Both the position numbers and the translations under genes were made by a program. From Pseudomonas asplenii (GTDB taxonomy: Bacteria; Pseudomonadota; Gammaproteobacteria; Pseudomonadales; Pseudomonadaceae), in NCBI RefSeq assembly GCF_001293465.1, contig NZ_JSYZ01000012.1:44209-83077 (forward strand): a stretch of 38,869 bases of DNA. Direction: 5' to 3'. Below, in pieces: positions 8,085 to 16,436 of this stretch. The notes below the pieces were generated by a model. The model saw only the letters and a list, made by a program, of their open reading frames with translations. It did no database searches and was not told where the DNA came from. Position 1 is the first letter of the stretch, and the number at the start of each line of letters is the position of its first letter.

Positions 8085-9023
8085 ATGAGTCTCAATATTC
8101 TCGTGACCGGCGGAGCCGGCTATCTGGGGTCCACGCTGGTGCCCGCGCTGTTGGCGGCTGGGCACAAGGTCACGGTACTGGATAACTTTCTGTTCAAGCA
8201 GGCCAGCCTGAACCATGTATGCCACGACCCCAACTTCACGGTGGTGAGGGGCGATATTCGACTGGAGAGCGTCATGGCCCCCCTGTTGAGCAAGGCCGAT
8301 GTGGTCATCCCCCTGGCCGCTCTGGTGGGGGCGCCGATCTGCAATGCGGACCCGGTGGGAGCCTCGAGTATCAACCACGACGCGATCAAGTTGATGCTGC
8401 GCCTGATGTCGCCGCAACAGCTCGTGCTCATGCCGACCACCAACAGCGCGTATGGCACCGGCGATGCCGACAACTTCTGCAACGAGGACTCCCCGTTGCG
8501 GCCGATTTCCCAGTACGCCAAGGAAAAGGTCGAGGTCGAAAAGCACCTGATGCAACGTGAGAACGCCATCAGCTTCCGCCTGGCAACCGTCTTCGGCATG
8601 TCGCCACGCATGCGCACGGACCTTCTGGTCAACGACTTCACCTATCGTGCGGTGTATGACCGATTCGTCGTGTTGTTCGAGAGTTCGTTCAAGCGTAACT
8701 ACATCCATGTGCGGGATGTCGCGCGAGTCTTTCTGCATGGCCTGGAGAACTTCTCGTCGATGAAGGGCGAGGTCTATAACGTCGGCCTGTCGGACGCGAA
8801 CATCTCCAAGCGCGAGCTGTGCGAGCGGATTCAGGCACATATTCCTGATTTCGTGTTTCTCGAAGCGCCCGTCGGCAAGGATCAGGACCAGCGCAACTAC
8901 GTGGTTTCCAATGCCAAGGTGGAGGCAACCGGCTTTTGTCCCATCATGTCGCTGGATGACGGCATCCGTGACCTGATCAAGGGCTTCACCATGATCAAGA
9001 ACTCTGTCTACGGTAACGTCTGA
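8085..9023 (+). CDS. NAD-dependent sugar epimerase/reductase (extended SDR)
   Basis: 312 residues. The Rossmann motif GGAGYLG lies at 9-15, with Asp33 after the second strand favouring NAD. Thr/Ser residues in TTNSAYG (118-124) and the Tyr144-Lys148 pair form the catalytic centre. The aspartate-glutamate pair typical of 4,6-dehydratases is absent (TTNSAYG instead of SSDEVYG), so I read it as an epimerase or 4-ketoreductase, perhaps the enzyme that completes the sugar after the ColD-like and TPP steps. The ATG at 8085 follows AAAGGAAG. A 76-base gap separates it from the upstream gene, unusually long for this block, so an internal promoter is possible. Confidence 0.8.
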   Translation: MSLNILVTGGAGYLGSTLVPALLAAGHKVTVLDNFLFKQASLNHVCHDPNFTVVRGDIRLESVMAPLLSKADVVIPLAALVGAPICNADPVGASSINHDAIKLMLRLMSPQQLVLMPTTNSAYGTGDADNFCNEDSPLRPISQYAKEKVEVEKHLMQRENAISFRLATVFGMSPRMRTDLLVNDFTYRAVYDRFVVLFESSFKRNYIHVRDVARVFLHGLENFSSMKGEVYNVGLSDANISKRELCERIQAHIPDFVFLEAPVGKDQDQRNYVVSNAKVEATGFCPIMSLDDGIRDLIKGFTMIKNSVYGNV

Positions 9024-9061
9024 CCCTGTCGCTCTCCCTGGTTGAATGAAAGGATCGTCAT

Positions 9062-9871
9062 TTGCTCAAGAACCCTTCGCGGCAACACCTGGTACGCAAT
9101 GTGATTCGCCATCGTTCCATGATCCAGGCGCTGGCGGTCCGCGATCTGCAGAACCGTTATGCGGGAACCCTGGGCGGGATGGTGTGGACCTTCATGCATC
9201 CGCTCGCTGTCGTGGTGGTGTTCTATTTCGTCTTCGCGGTGGGCTTTCGTGCCCAGGGGCCGGTAGGGACTCCCTTCGTCCTCTGGTTCGTCTGTGGTCT
9301 GGTGCCGTGGTTCTTCTTCAGTGAAGCGCTGCAGGCCATTACCCACTCGATCACCCGTAACGATCACCTGGTGAAGAAGACCGTCTTTCCGACGGAGGTC
9401 CTGCCGGTGGTCCACCTGGTGTCCGGGCTGGTCCCCCATGGGGTGTTCCTGCTGGTGTTGGCGGGCATGATGCTGTTCTATGACGTGACGTTCCTTTGGC
9501 AGCGCCTGCTGTTCGTCTACTTCCTGCTCTGCATGAGTGTCCTGCTGTTGGGGCTGGGCTGGTTGCTGGCGGCCTTGCAGGTGTTCTATCGGGATATCGG
9601 CCAGGCGCTGACGATCCTGCTCAATCTGTGGTTCTGGAGTACCCCGATCGTCTGGTCGCTGGAGATCATGCCTCCCGCCATCCGCGAGTGGGCGGTCTAT
9701 AACCCGATCTACTACATCATCCAGGGCTATCGTGGGCTGTTGATCTTTCCAACGGTATCCTGGCCGCCGATGAGCCAGACACTGGTTTTCTGGGGTGTGA
9801 GCCTCAGCCTGTTTTTCCTTGGCTCAGCCATTTTTCGCCGGCTGAAGCCGGAATTCGCGGATGTTCTCTAA
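9062..9871 (+). CDS. wzm: ABC polysaccharide exporter, membrane subunit (Wzm-like)
   Basis: 269 residues with about six hydrophobic segments. The N-terminal pattern LAVRDLQNRYAGTLGGMVW and the re-entrant region WFFFSEALQAI are typical of the O-antigen/capsule ABC-2 permease family. The start is TTG at 9062, preceded by GAAAGGA at 7 bases. With the ATPase encoded 5 bases downstream it would carry a completed lipid-linked glycan across the inner membrane. No Wzx flippase, Wzy polymerase or Kps-type export genes are present, so the glycan is assembled entirely in the cytoplasm, and an O-antigen is more likely than a capsule. Confidence 0.88.
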   Translation: MLKNPSRQHLVRNVIRHRSMIQALAVRDLQNRYAGTLGGMVWTFMHPLAVVVVFYFVFAVGFRAQGPVGTPFVLWFVCGLVPWFFFSEALQAITHSITRNDHLVKKTVFPTEVLPVVHLVSGLVPHGVFLLVLAGMMLFYDVTFLWQRLLFVYFLLCMSVLLLGLGWLLAALQVFYRDIGQALTILLNLWFWSTPIVWSLEIMPPAIREWAVYNPIYYIIQGYRGLLIFPTVSWPPMSQTLVFWGVSLSLFFLGSAIFRRLKPEFADVL

Positions 9872-9876
9872 ACGCC

Positions 9877-11199
9877 ATGCCGAACGATATCGCCCTCTCC
9901 GTGACGGATGTCTCGAAGAAATTCAGGTTGTTCGCTTCACCCCGCGAGCGTCTTGTCGAGGCGCTGCATCCGTTGCGCAAGCAGTATCATCGGGAGTTCT
10001 GGGCACTGCGCGGGGTTTCCTTCGACGTGATGAAGGGGGAGATCATCGGCGTGCTCGGGCGCAACGGCTCGGGCAAGTCGACGCTGTTGCAGATCATTTG
10101 CGAGGTGATGCAGGCGACCACCGGCAGTGTCCAGGTCAATGGCAAGATCTCTGCCCTGCTGGAGCTGGGGGCGGGGTTCAACCCGGAGTTCAGTGGACGC
10201 GAGAACGTGATTCTCAATGGCGCCATCATGGGGTTTTCCCGGAGCGAGATGATCGCAAGGATGCCCGCCATCGAGGCTTTCGCCGAGATTGGCGAACACT
10301 TCGACCAGCCGGTGAAAACCTACTCGTCCGGGATGTTCGTCAGGGTCGCCTTTGCGGCGGCGATTCATGTCGAGCCGGAGATTCTGGTGGTTGACGAGGC
10401 CCTGAGTGTCGGCGATGCGAAGTTTCAGCATCGCTGTTTCCAGCGCATTCGCGAGTTTGTCGAGCAAGGCAAGACCATTCTGTTCGTGTCCCACAGTGTC
10501 GACACGATGCTGCGCTTGTGCAGGCGCGGGCTGGTGATCGACCACGGGAACCTGTGTTACGACGGTCCGATTGCGAGTGCGGTGAACGTGTACCAGAACC
10601 TGTTGTTCGGGACACAGGCAGTAGAACCGCCGACTGCCGGTGAGCAGGAATCGTCCCATGCCGAGCAGGCCCGGCTGCTGGGCAGCGGGCGTGCGGATGT
10701 CGTCGCTGGCCGGCCTTTCTACAACGACCATGAGACGCGTCTGGGCAGTGGCCAGGTGCAGGTCATCGATATCGAGATTCTCGCCGATGGGCGTTGCGAT
10801 CCGCCCCGGATTCCGGCGAATCAGCCTGTGCAATTGCTGGTCAAGTTGCTGTTCCATGAAGCGCTGGAAGGGGTTTCGGTCGGCTTTGGCATCGTTTCGC
10901 TCGACGGTACCTATGTTTTTGGAACCAACCTGCACATGCAGGGTGCGCCGTTGCTGTCGGCGGGTGCCGGTGAGTGCCTGGTGATCAGGTTCGATTGGCA
11001 GGCCCGCCTGGTCGGCGGCGAGTATTTCCTGAATGTCGGCTGCTCGCAGATCACCGCCGAGTCCGACCGTTTCCTGGACGTGCGGCGTTCGGTGAGCCGG
11101 CTCACCTTTGCCGACACACCGGGCATTACCGGTTTTGTCGATTTGCAGGTCAAGCACGAAGTCTTGTCGTCGTCCGGCATGGAGGAGGCCCACTCATGA
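9877..11199 (+). CDS. wzt: ABC polysaccharide exporter, ATPase with C-terminal cargo-binding domain (Wzt-like)
   Basis: 440 residues. The N-terminal ATPase has Walker A GRNGSGKST (61-69), a degenerate signature YSSGM (149-153) and Walker B EILVVDEA (168-175), all standard for the polysaccharide exporter branch. Residues of about 270-430 form an extra beta-rich region like the Wzt C-terminal domain, which in E. coli O8/O9a recognises the modified non-reducing end of the finished chain before export. That suggests the glycan carries a terminal modification. The two sulfotransferase genes directly downstream are candidates to make it. The stop overlaps the start of the first sulfotransferase (ATGA). 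Confidence 0.9.
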   Translation: MPNDIALSVTDVSKKFRLFASPRERLVEALHPLRKQYHREFWALRGVSFDVMKGEIIGVLGRNGSGKSTLLQIICEVMQATTGSVQVNGKISALLELGAGFNPEFSGRENVILNGAIMGFSRSEMIARMPAIEAFAEIGEHFDQPVKTYSSGMFVRVAFAAAIHVEPEILVVDEALSVGDAKFQHRCFQRIREFVEQGKTILFVSHSVDTMLRLCRRGLVIDHGNLCYDGPIASAVNVYQNLLFGTQAVEPPTAGEQESSHAEQARLLGSGRADVVAGRPFYNDHETRLGSGQVQVIDIEILADGRCDPPRIPANQPVQLLVKLLFHEALEGVSVGFGIVSLDGTYVFGTNLHMQGAPLLSAGAGECLVIRFDWQARLVGGEYFLNVGCSQITAESDRFLDVRRSVSRLTFADTPGITGFVDLQVKHEVLSSSGMEEAHS

Positions 11200-12749
11200 G
11201 TTTGAAGCGACCTCTTGTTCTCGGTTATCCGAGAAGCGGTTTCACATTGTTGCTCAGTGTCATCGCGGAAATACGCCGCGTGACCGGGCTCAGCGATCCC
11301 GCACCGGGTGGCGCGTTCCTCCAGGCATTCTGTCAAACGGTGGGGGAGCAGGTCGCGCTGCGCATACAGGACGTTTTCGAGCGGCGGGGATTGGCCCAGG
11401 CGCTGATCTACAACAACAACTTCAGGTACCTGCCAGGAGGGCCGAAGTGGGTGAAGGGCGATGCCCCGCGGACCGCCTGTTTTCGCAAGTACATCGGCGT
11501 CAGGGGGGCGGGGGATTTCACCCTCATCACTTCGCACCCGGTGGAGATCCTGTCCGTCTATGGAACGGCCCACTCCCATGTGGGGCCGGATATCTGGCCG
11601 ACCCACCCGGCCTTCAGCGAGCACCAGCGCTTTGCATCCATGCGGCACCCTGCCGGAACTGTGTCGTCGGCCTGCTTTTCGTTCAATGCCCTGGCCAGCG
11701 AGTACATTCAGCGCTTCATTCCCCCTGAACAGGATAACGACGAGCTGCGCCAGCGCATCGCCCTGTACAAACTCTCCGACCTGAATTTCTTCGAAGCCCT
11801 GGCTGGCCCGCTGCAAGCCTATCTGCGGGTTTTCGAGGACTACGCCAGCGCGTATCACATCATGCGCTGGGAGGATCTCATCCAGGCGCCGGTGCCGACC
11901 ATCCTGGGGCTGGCCGAAGCCCAAGGGGTTTTCCTGGATGCGCAGCAGGCGGCCGAGATCTGGCAACGTATCGACCATGTCAACCTGACCGGTGCGCATC
12001 GGCACAACCTGCGGCGAGGGCAGGGAATCGTCGGTGGTTGGCGGAACTGGCTGACCAATACCCACCTGGATATCCTGCGTGACCACGGTCTGGAGCGCAT
12101 GGGGCAACGTTACGGCTACGGCGTTTTCGAGGCGCTCGACGAGGGTGCCTACACACCGTTCCAGCGCGAGCTGGCAGGGTTGCTGGAGCGGCGCGAGATC
12201 TTTCGTGACTATGGCGACGAGGACCTGTTCGGCTTTGCGTTCAACAAGTCGAACCTGGATCTCGAGCGTTTTGCATTCAAGCGTTATGCGTGGAAAAGAC
12301 ATACCCAGATCGAGCGCTCGACCTGTTCGGACGATGAGCTGGTGGCGCAGGTCTCCGCTTGTGCCGAGGAGACTTGCGAGGTCATCAACGCCGCGCTGGC
12401 CTGCTGGCTCGACAACGGCCTGCCGCAGGCCGGTGTCAGCGAGCGGGTGGAACGGGTGATCCGTGCGCTCGAGCCGCTGCATCTCGAGACGCAGGTGCTC
12501 GATGGCTATCGTGAGCAACTGTTGGCGGCGGGAGACGCTCAGTGCGCGGCCGGGCCCTCGGCCGCCGCGGGCACGCCGGTGTTGCTCGAAAGTTTCGGAA
12601 CCACAAACATCGTCGCCTATGCCGGTCGCTACTACGGTGTACCGCAGGCATTGGGCGCACTGGATTTCAGCAGCGATATCGGGCATTTGCCGGGTATCCA
12701 GGTCGACGAGCGACTGGCGGACCTGCTTGTACGGATTAGACATTCATGA
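11196..12749 (+). CDS. PAPS-dependent sulfotransferase with C-terminal extension
   Basis: 517 residues. Three sulfotransferase motifs are visible: the 5'-phosphosulfate loop LGYPRSGFTLLL (9-20), the 3'-phosphate motif MRHPAGTVSSA (149-159), and RRGQGIVGGWRNWLT (273-287), which matches the classical RKGxxGDWKNxFT element. The enzyme should move sulfate from PAPS to a hydroxyl of the glycan in the cytoplasm. Beyond about residue 300 is a long helical extension and, at about 463-491, a short module (LESFGTTNIVAYAGRYYG and following) that also occurs in the next two proteins. GGAGGAGG precedes the ATG, which overlaps the wzt stop. The APS kinase at 18450-19100 would supply PAPS. Confidence 0.85.
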   Translation: MSLKRPLVLGYPRSGFTLLLSVIAEIRRVTGLSDPAPGGAFLQAFCQTVGEQVALRIQDVFERRGLAQALIYNNNFRYLPGGPKWVKGDAPRTACFRKYIGVRGAGDFTLITSHPVEILSVYGTAHSHVGPDIWPTHPAFSEHQRFASMRHPAGTVSSACFSFNALASEYIQRFIPPEQDNDELRQRIALYKLSDLNFFEALAGPLQAYLRVFEDYASAYHIMRWEDLIQAPVPTILGLAEAQGVFLDAQQAAEIWQRIDHVNLTGAHRHNLRRGQGIVGGWRNWLTNTHLDILRDHGLERMGQRYGYGVFEALDEGAYTPFQRELAGLLERREIFRDYGDEDLFGFAFNKSNLDLERFAFKRYAWKRHTQIERSTCSDDELVAQVSACAEETCEVINAALACWLDNGLPQAGVSERVERVIRALEPLHLETQVLDGYREQLLAAGDAQCAAGPSAAAGTPVLLESFGTTNIVAYAGRYYGVPQALGALDFSSDIGHLPGIQVDERLADLLVRIRHS

Positions 12750-14500
12750 ACAACCTGCAATTTTGCGCGCCGCGGCTTGATGCGTTCCTGGAGCTGCTGG
12801 AACCGTCATGGTCGAACCAGGACCTGGTCGTCCGGCTGATCGGAGACAATACCCTGGCCCGGGACCTGGCGGAGGCCGCGCAGGCCCGAGGGGTCGGGCT
12901 GTTGCGCGAGTTGCCCCGGGAGGATGAGGTAGCCGCTGGTGCGCAGTGGATCATCTTCACGGAAGAGGACGGTGCGCGCCTGGCAGACCAATTGCTGGCC
13001 TGTGTCGGTTTGAGCGACGTTTCACTGCTGGCCCCGATCACCGATCATCATTTCAGCCGCCGGCCGCTGTTCCTGGTTTCCATTCCCAAGTCGGGGACTC
13101 ACCTGCTCTATGAGCTGGCACGGGCCCTGGGTTATCAGGAAGGCGTGGTGCTGCCGGAGTTTCCCAAGCCGCAAACCTGGTACTGCGTCGAATACAGCAA
13201 CTCGCATACGGTAGCGGCCGATTTCTTTGTCGACAGCGTGCGGCGTTCCAGTTTCGGAAATCGCCATCATGCGTTCCTGTCTTCGCCGGCATTGTTCATG
13301 TACCGCCACCCGCTGGATATCCTGGTGTCCGAGGCCAACTACTATGAGCGTGAAGGCAAGACCACCTTTGCGGGCTGGCTGAGTGGTCTCGATGTGGCTG
13401 GGCGGATCAGCCGCCTGCTGGACGACAACTGGCTGCTGGGTTCCTTGCGGCAGCGCATTGGCGGTTTCCTGCCCTGGCTGGACTTTCCCAATGTCGCTTC
13501 GCTGTCCTTCGAGGAACTGATTGGTGCGGCCGGTGGCGGGCGGGAGGTGGATCAACTGCGCCTGATCTGGTCCATCCTGCTCAAGCTCCAGGCTCCGGGC
13601 TCGCCGGTGGCCATTGCCGCGAAGCTGTTCAACCGTGACTCCGCCACATTCCGTTCGGGGCAGATCGGTGGCTTCCGGCAGGCAATGGCCGCGGTGGATA
13701 TCGCCCGTTTCGTCGAGCATAACCAGGACTTGCTGAGCACCCTGGGATACCCCCTCGACGGCAGCATCGATTTGCCGGCCAACCGGCGCGTGCGCCAGGC
13801 TTCGCCACTGCGTTATGCGACCGAGACATTCGATGAGACACCCATCCTGCTGGAGGGCGATTTTTTCAGCTGCAATCTGGTGCGTTTCAGGAGGCGCCTG
13901 TACGCACTGCCTCTGCAGGTCGGGGCTGTTGACCTGCGTGCCTGCTCCGAAGCGCAACTGGCAGCCTTGCCTTCGGCATCGTCGATCGGCGAACTCAAGG
14001 CCCTGCTGCTGCTGGGGAGGAGTGCGGTCGAGGAGCGCCAGGTCGTCCTCCAGGAGGTATCCCGTCTCCTGGTTGGGCGCTCTGCCGAACCGGAGGAGGG
14101 GCCTTCGCTGGTGACGACATATAACGGCTTCAATGTGTTCAGGATCCAGCAACGTTTCATAGGGCTACGCCAGGCGGCCGGTCCCATGGATCTTTCCGGC
14201 AGCTTGCAAACCCTGCTCAAGCGTTATCCGACCAGCGACCTGCTGATCGCCAGAACACTGGATGAACTGGCCGAGCATATCGATGGCTTGTCCATGGTGA
14301 TGCGTGGGTATGACACCCGGAATGAGGGCGAATCTGACCTGGACGGACAATTACAGGATGCCAATCGCGAACTGGCGTACCAGTTGGAGCGGGCCAACGC
14401 ACGTATAGACAGCATGGAACAGATGTTGCTCCACTTGAGCCAACCCTGGTGGCAGCGCCTGTGGAGTCGGATCACCAGCAAGCCAGGAGGGCAATCATGA
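12746..14500 (+). CDS. second sulfotransferase with two repeat modules and a C-terminal coiled coil
   Basis: 584 residues. The 5'-phosphosulfate loop VSIPKSGTHLL (111-121) and the 3'-phosphate motif MYRHPLDILVSE (185-196) are clear; the third motif is looser (FRSGQIGGFRQ, 302-312). About 100 residues precede the catalytic domain, so it is not a simple duplicate of its neighbour. Two copies of the shared module lie at about 367-398 (EGDFFSCNLVRFRRRLYALP) and 454-486 (TTYNGFNVFRIQQRFIGL). Residues 531-565 look like a coiled coil, followed by a tryptophan-rich basic tail (QPWWQRLWSRI). That layout recalls the chain-terminating enzymes of ABC-dependent O-antigens, where a coiled coil measures chain length; this is inference. 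Confidence 0.8.
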   Translation: MNNLQFCAPRLDAFLELLEPSWSNQDLVVRLIGDNTLARDLAEAAQARGVGLLRELPREDEVAAGAQWIIFTEEDGARLADQLLACVGLSDVSLLAPITDHHFSRRPLFLVSIPKSGTHLLYELARALGYQEGVVLPEFPKPQTWYCVEYSNSHTVAADFFVDSVRRSSFGNRHHAFLSSPALFMYRHPLDILVSEANYYEREGKTTFAGWLSGLDVAGRISRLLDDNWLLGSLRQRIGGFLPWLDFPNVASLSFEELIGAAGGGREVDQLRLIWSILLKLQAPGSPVAIAAKLFNRDSATFRSGQIGGFRQAMAAVDIARFVEHNQDLLSTLGYPLDGSIDLPANRRVRQASPLRYATETFDETPILLEGDFFSCNLVRFRRRLYALPLQVGAVDLRACSEAQLAALPSASSIGELKALLLLGRSAVEERQVVLQEVSRLLVGRSAEPEEGPSLVTTYNGFNVFRIQQRFIGLRQAAGPMDLSGSLQTLLKRYPTSDLLIARTLDELAEHIDGLSMVMRGYDTRNEGESDLDGQLQDANRELAYQLERANARIDSMEQMLLHLSQPWWQRLWSRITSKPGGQS

Positions 14501-16434
14501 ATCAATTGGCAGTGGCCGTTCCCTGGAATCAGAGCCACTACATTCCCTGGCGTGGGTGCCACCCGTTGTATCGGGCGCTGTTCGAGTCGATGCCTGAGGG
14601 AGTGAGCATCAACGCCTGGGATAACGTTGCCTTGCGGCATCTGCTGGAGCGATCCGAGCCTTTGCGTCAGCGGCTGCTGGCGGCGCTGGCGAGTCAGTCC
14701 GGCAATCAGTGGCCGGAACCCTGCTCGAGTTGTTTCGGACCTGAAAGCCGCCTGCTGACGCAGGCGTTGCCGGGCGCTATCGAATTCTTTCACTCCATTG
14801 CGTTTCCCAGCCTGAGCCGGCCCTTTGTGCTGCATTGCGAGTCCTTGCGTGGCCTGTTTGCACCGTGGACAACAGCGCAAGCCAGCATCGGCGAGCAGTT
14901 GCCGCGCATTCGCGAGCATTACCGTGCATTGCTGGGAGGCCCCTGGTGTCTGGGGGTTTTCTCGGCACAGGCGGATACCCTCGTGGCGTTGAACGATTTC
15001 CTTGGGTTGCCGCAGTTGCAGTCCCGGTTGTTCACGTCCCGCCTCGGTTTACCGGTCTCCGCGGTTCAGGCTCGTGGGCGGCTTCCCGATAAGCCGTCGC
15101 TTGCCCGTCCACGGTTCCTGTTCGTATCGGTCCCGGACCATGAGAGCGACTTTTTCAGCTGTGGTGGGCATCGTGTCCTGCGCTTCTGGAAGGCATTCTG
15201 CGCCGCTGGCCACAATGGCCTGCTCAGCATGGCCTGTGAGCGCCCTGACGCCCAGGCCCTGGTCGCCGCAGGCGTGGACCTGGCCTTTGTCGAGCAGCAG
15301 ACCGGTCGCAGCATTCTGTGGGCCAGCCCTGCCCAGGCCGATGTCGAAGCCTTGATGGCGGGGTCGCATGTGCTGCTGCAACCGGCCGATGTGTTGTGTC
15401 CGTTCGAGATTCTCCAGGCCATGAGCCTGGGCTGCGTGCCCGTGGTTTCGGCGCTTCGCGGGGTTGGCACGTACTTGCAGGATGGCCAGGGCGGTCTGAT
15501 CGTCGGTACCGAGCCCGAGATAACCGATCCCTGGCTGCTTCCGGTGCGCCAGGAGCATGAGCAAGCCTTGCTTGTCGATGAATTGCTGGCGCGTATTCCT
15601 GGCTTGCTGCAGCCGCAGACTTACCTGGCGTTGCAGGAGCAGGGCCATCGGAGAGCGGTGACGGAGTTCTCCGGGCAGGCGTTTGCCGGGACGTTCTGGG
15701 CACAGGTCCGTCAGCTTCACGTGGACAGTTCCACGCCTGCTCCCTCAGCGAACGGCCCGGGTGTGCCGCTCGTGGACGGGGGGCTGCTGGACATGACCGG
15801 TTTACGGCGGGCGTTCAGCCAGGATGCCCGCCCGCGGATGCGGATCAATACCGGAGAGCGCAGTGTCTGGTCCGTGGGTGGCTGTTTCGTGCTCGTGGAG
15901 GGCAACTCTTCCCTGCATGCCCACGATTGCTCGGTATTGGCTCAATACACCCGCACTCAGGCGCGGCCCGCGATATGGGCCAACAGCCTGCTCGAACTGG
16001 CGGGAGCCTATCTGCCGCAGGAAGGAAGGGTGGATCAGCCCGAACCGTCGGCGCTGGTGAAACTGTTGTCGAGATGGCTGATGCCTTTCCCCTGGCTGCA
16101 CAGCCAATGCTCGCAATGGCTGCGTCGCTATCGTCGTGCGCGGCAGCCGCAAGCGAGCCGCACCCCGAGCCCGCCAGTGGGGGCGGCAGAGCAGCCACAC
16201 CTGGTCGTGGAAGGTTTCCATGGCTACAACATCATCCGCTATGGAAAGCGTTTTTACGCCATCCTGCAAAGCGATGGGGCATTCGAGCCCAAGCATCTGG
16301 AGACTTCGCACTCCGGCCGCTACCACAGTGACGTGGATTTGCAGGCTGTCGAGCAACTGGTCATTGCGAGCCTGGCGGGCGGCGTGGACAACGACACGCT
16401 TGCGAATCAATCGTCCGTGGCGCACAGGAGGTGA
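14497..16434 (+). CDS. GT-B glycosyltransferase with C-terminal repeat module
   Basis: 645 residues. Residues of about 205-405 form the C-terminal half of a GT4-like GT-B glycosyltransferase, with CPFEILQAMSLGCVPVVS (301-318) containing the usual nucleotide-sugar binding glutamate. The first 200 residues are not a typical acceptor domain that I recognise. A region of unknown nature (about 420-560) follows, and then the shared module at 570-597 (VEGFHGYNIIRYGKRFYAIL). AGGAGGG precedes ATG 14497, which overlaps the upstream stop. It would add one sugar of the glycan; donor and linkage cannot be read from sequence. Confidence 0.7.
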   Translation: MNQLAVAVPWNQSHYIPWRGCHPLYRALFESMPEGVSINAWDNVALRHLLERSEPLRQRLLAALASQSGNQWPEPCSSCFGPESRLLTQALPGAIEFFHSIAFPSLSRPFVLHCESLRGLFAPWTTAQASIGEQLPRIREHYRALLGGPWCLGVFSAQADTLVALNDFLGLPQLQSRLFTSRLGLPVSAVQARGRLPDKPSLARPRFLFVSVPDHESDFFSCGGHRVLRFWKAFCAAGHNGLLSMACERPDAQALVAAGVDLAFVEQQTGRSILWASPAQADVEALMAGSHVLLQPADVLCPFEILQAMSLGCVPVVSALRGVGTYLQDGQGGLIVGTEPEITDPWLLPVRQEHEQALLVDELLARIPGLLQPQTYLALQEQGHRRAVTEFSGQAFAGTFWAQVRQLHVDSSTPAPSANGPGVPLVDGGLLDMTGLRRAFSQDARPRMRINTGERSVWSVGGCFVLVEGNSSLHAHDCSVLAQYTRTQARPAIWANSLLELAGAYLPQEGRVDQPEPSALVKLLSRWLMPFPWLHSQCSQWLRRYRRARQPQASRTPSPPVGAAEQPHLVVEGFHGYNIIRYGKRFYAILQSDGAFEPKHLETSHSGRYHSDVDLQAVEQLVIASLAGGVDNDTLANQSSVAHRR

Positions 16435-16436
16435 AC

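Noticed and set aside
5942..8095. Minus-strand open frame of about 717 codons
   Set aside because: It lies opposite three genes with clear motifs. Its product is rich in Arg, Gln, His and Gly with no recognisable domain. It is a GC-rich antisense shadow.
8085..9023. The second SDR as the missing 4,6-dehydratase
   Set aside because: It has TTNSAYG in place of the dehydratase SSDEVYG-type motif, so the acid/base pair needed for dehydration is missing.
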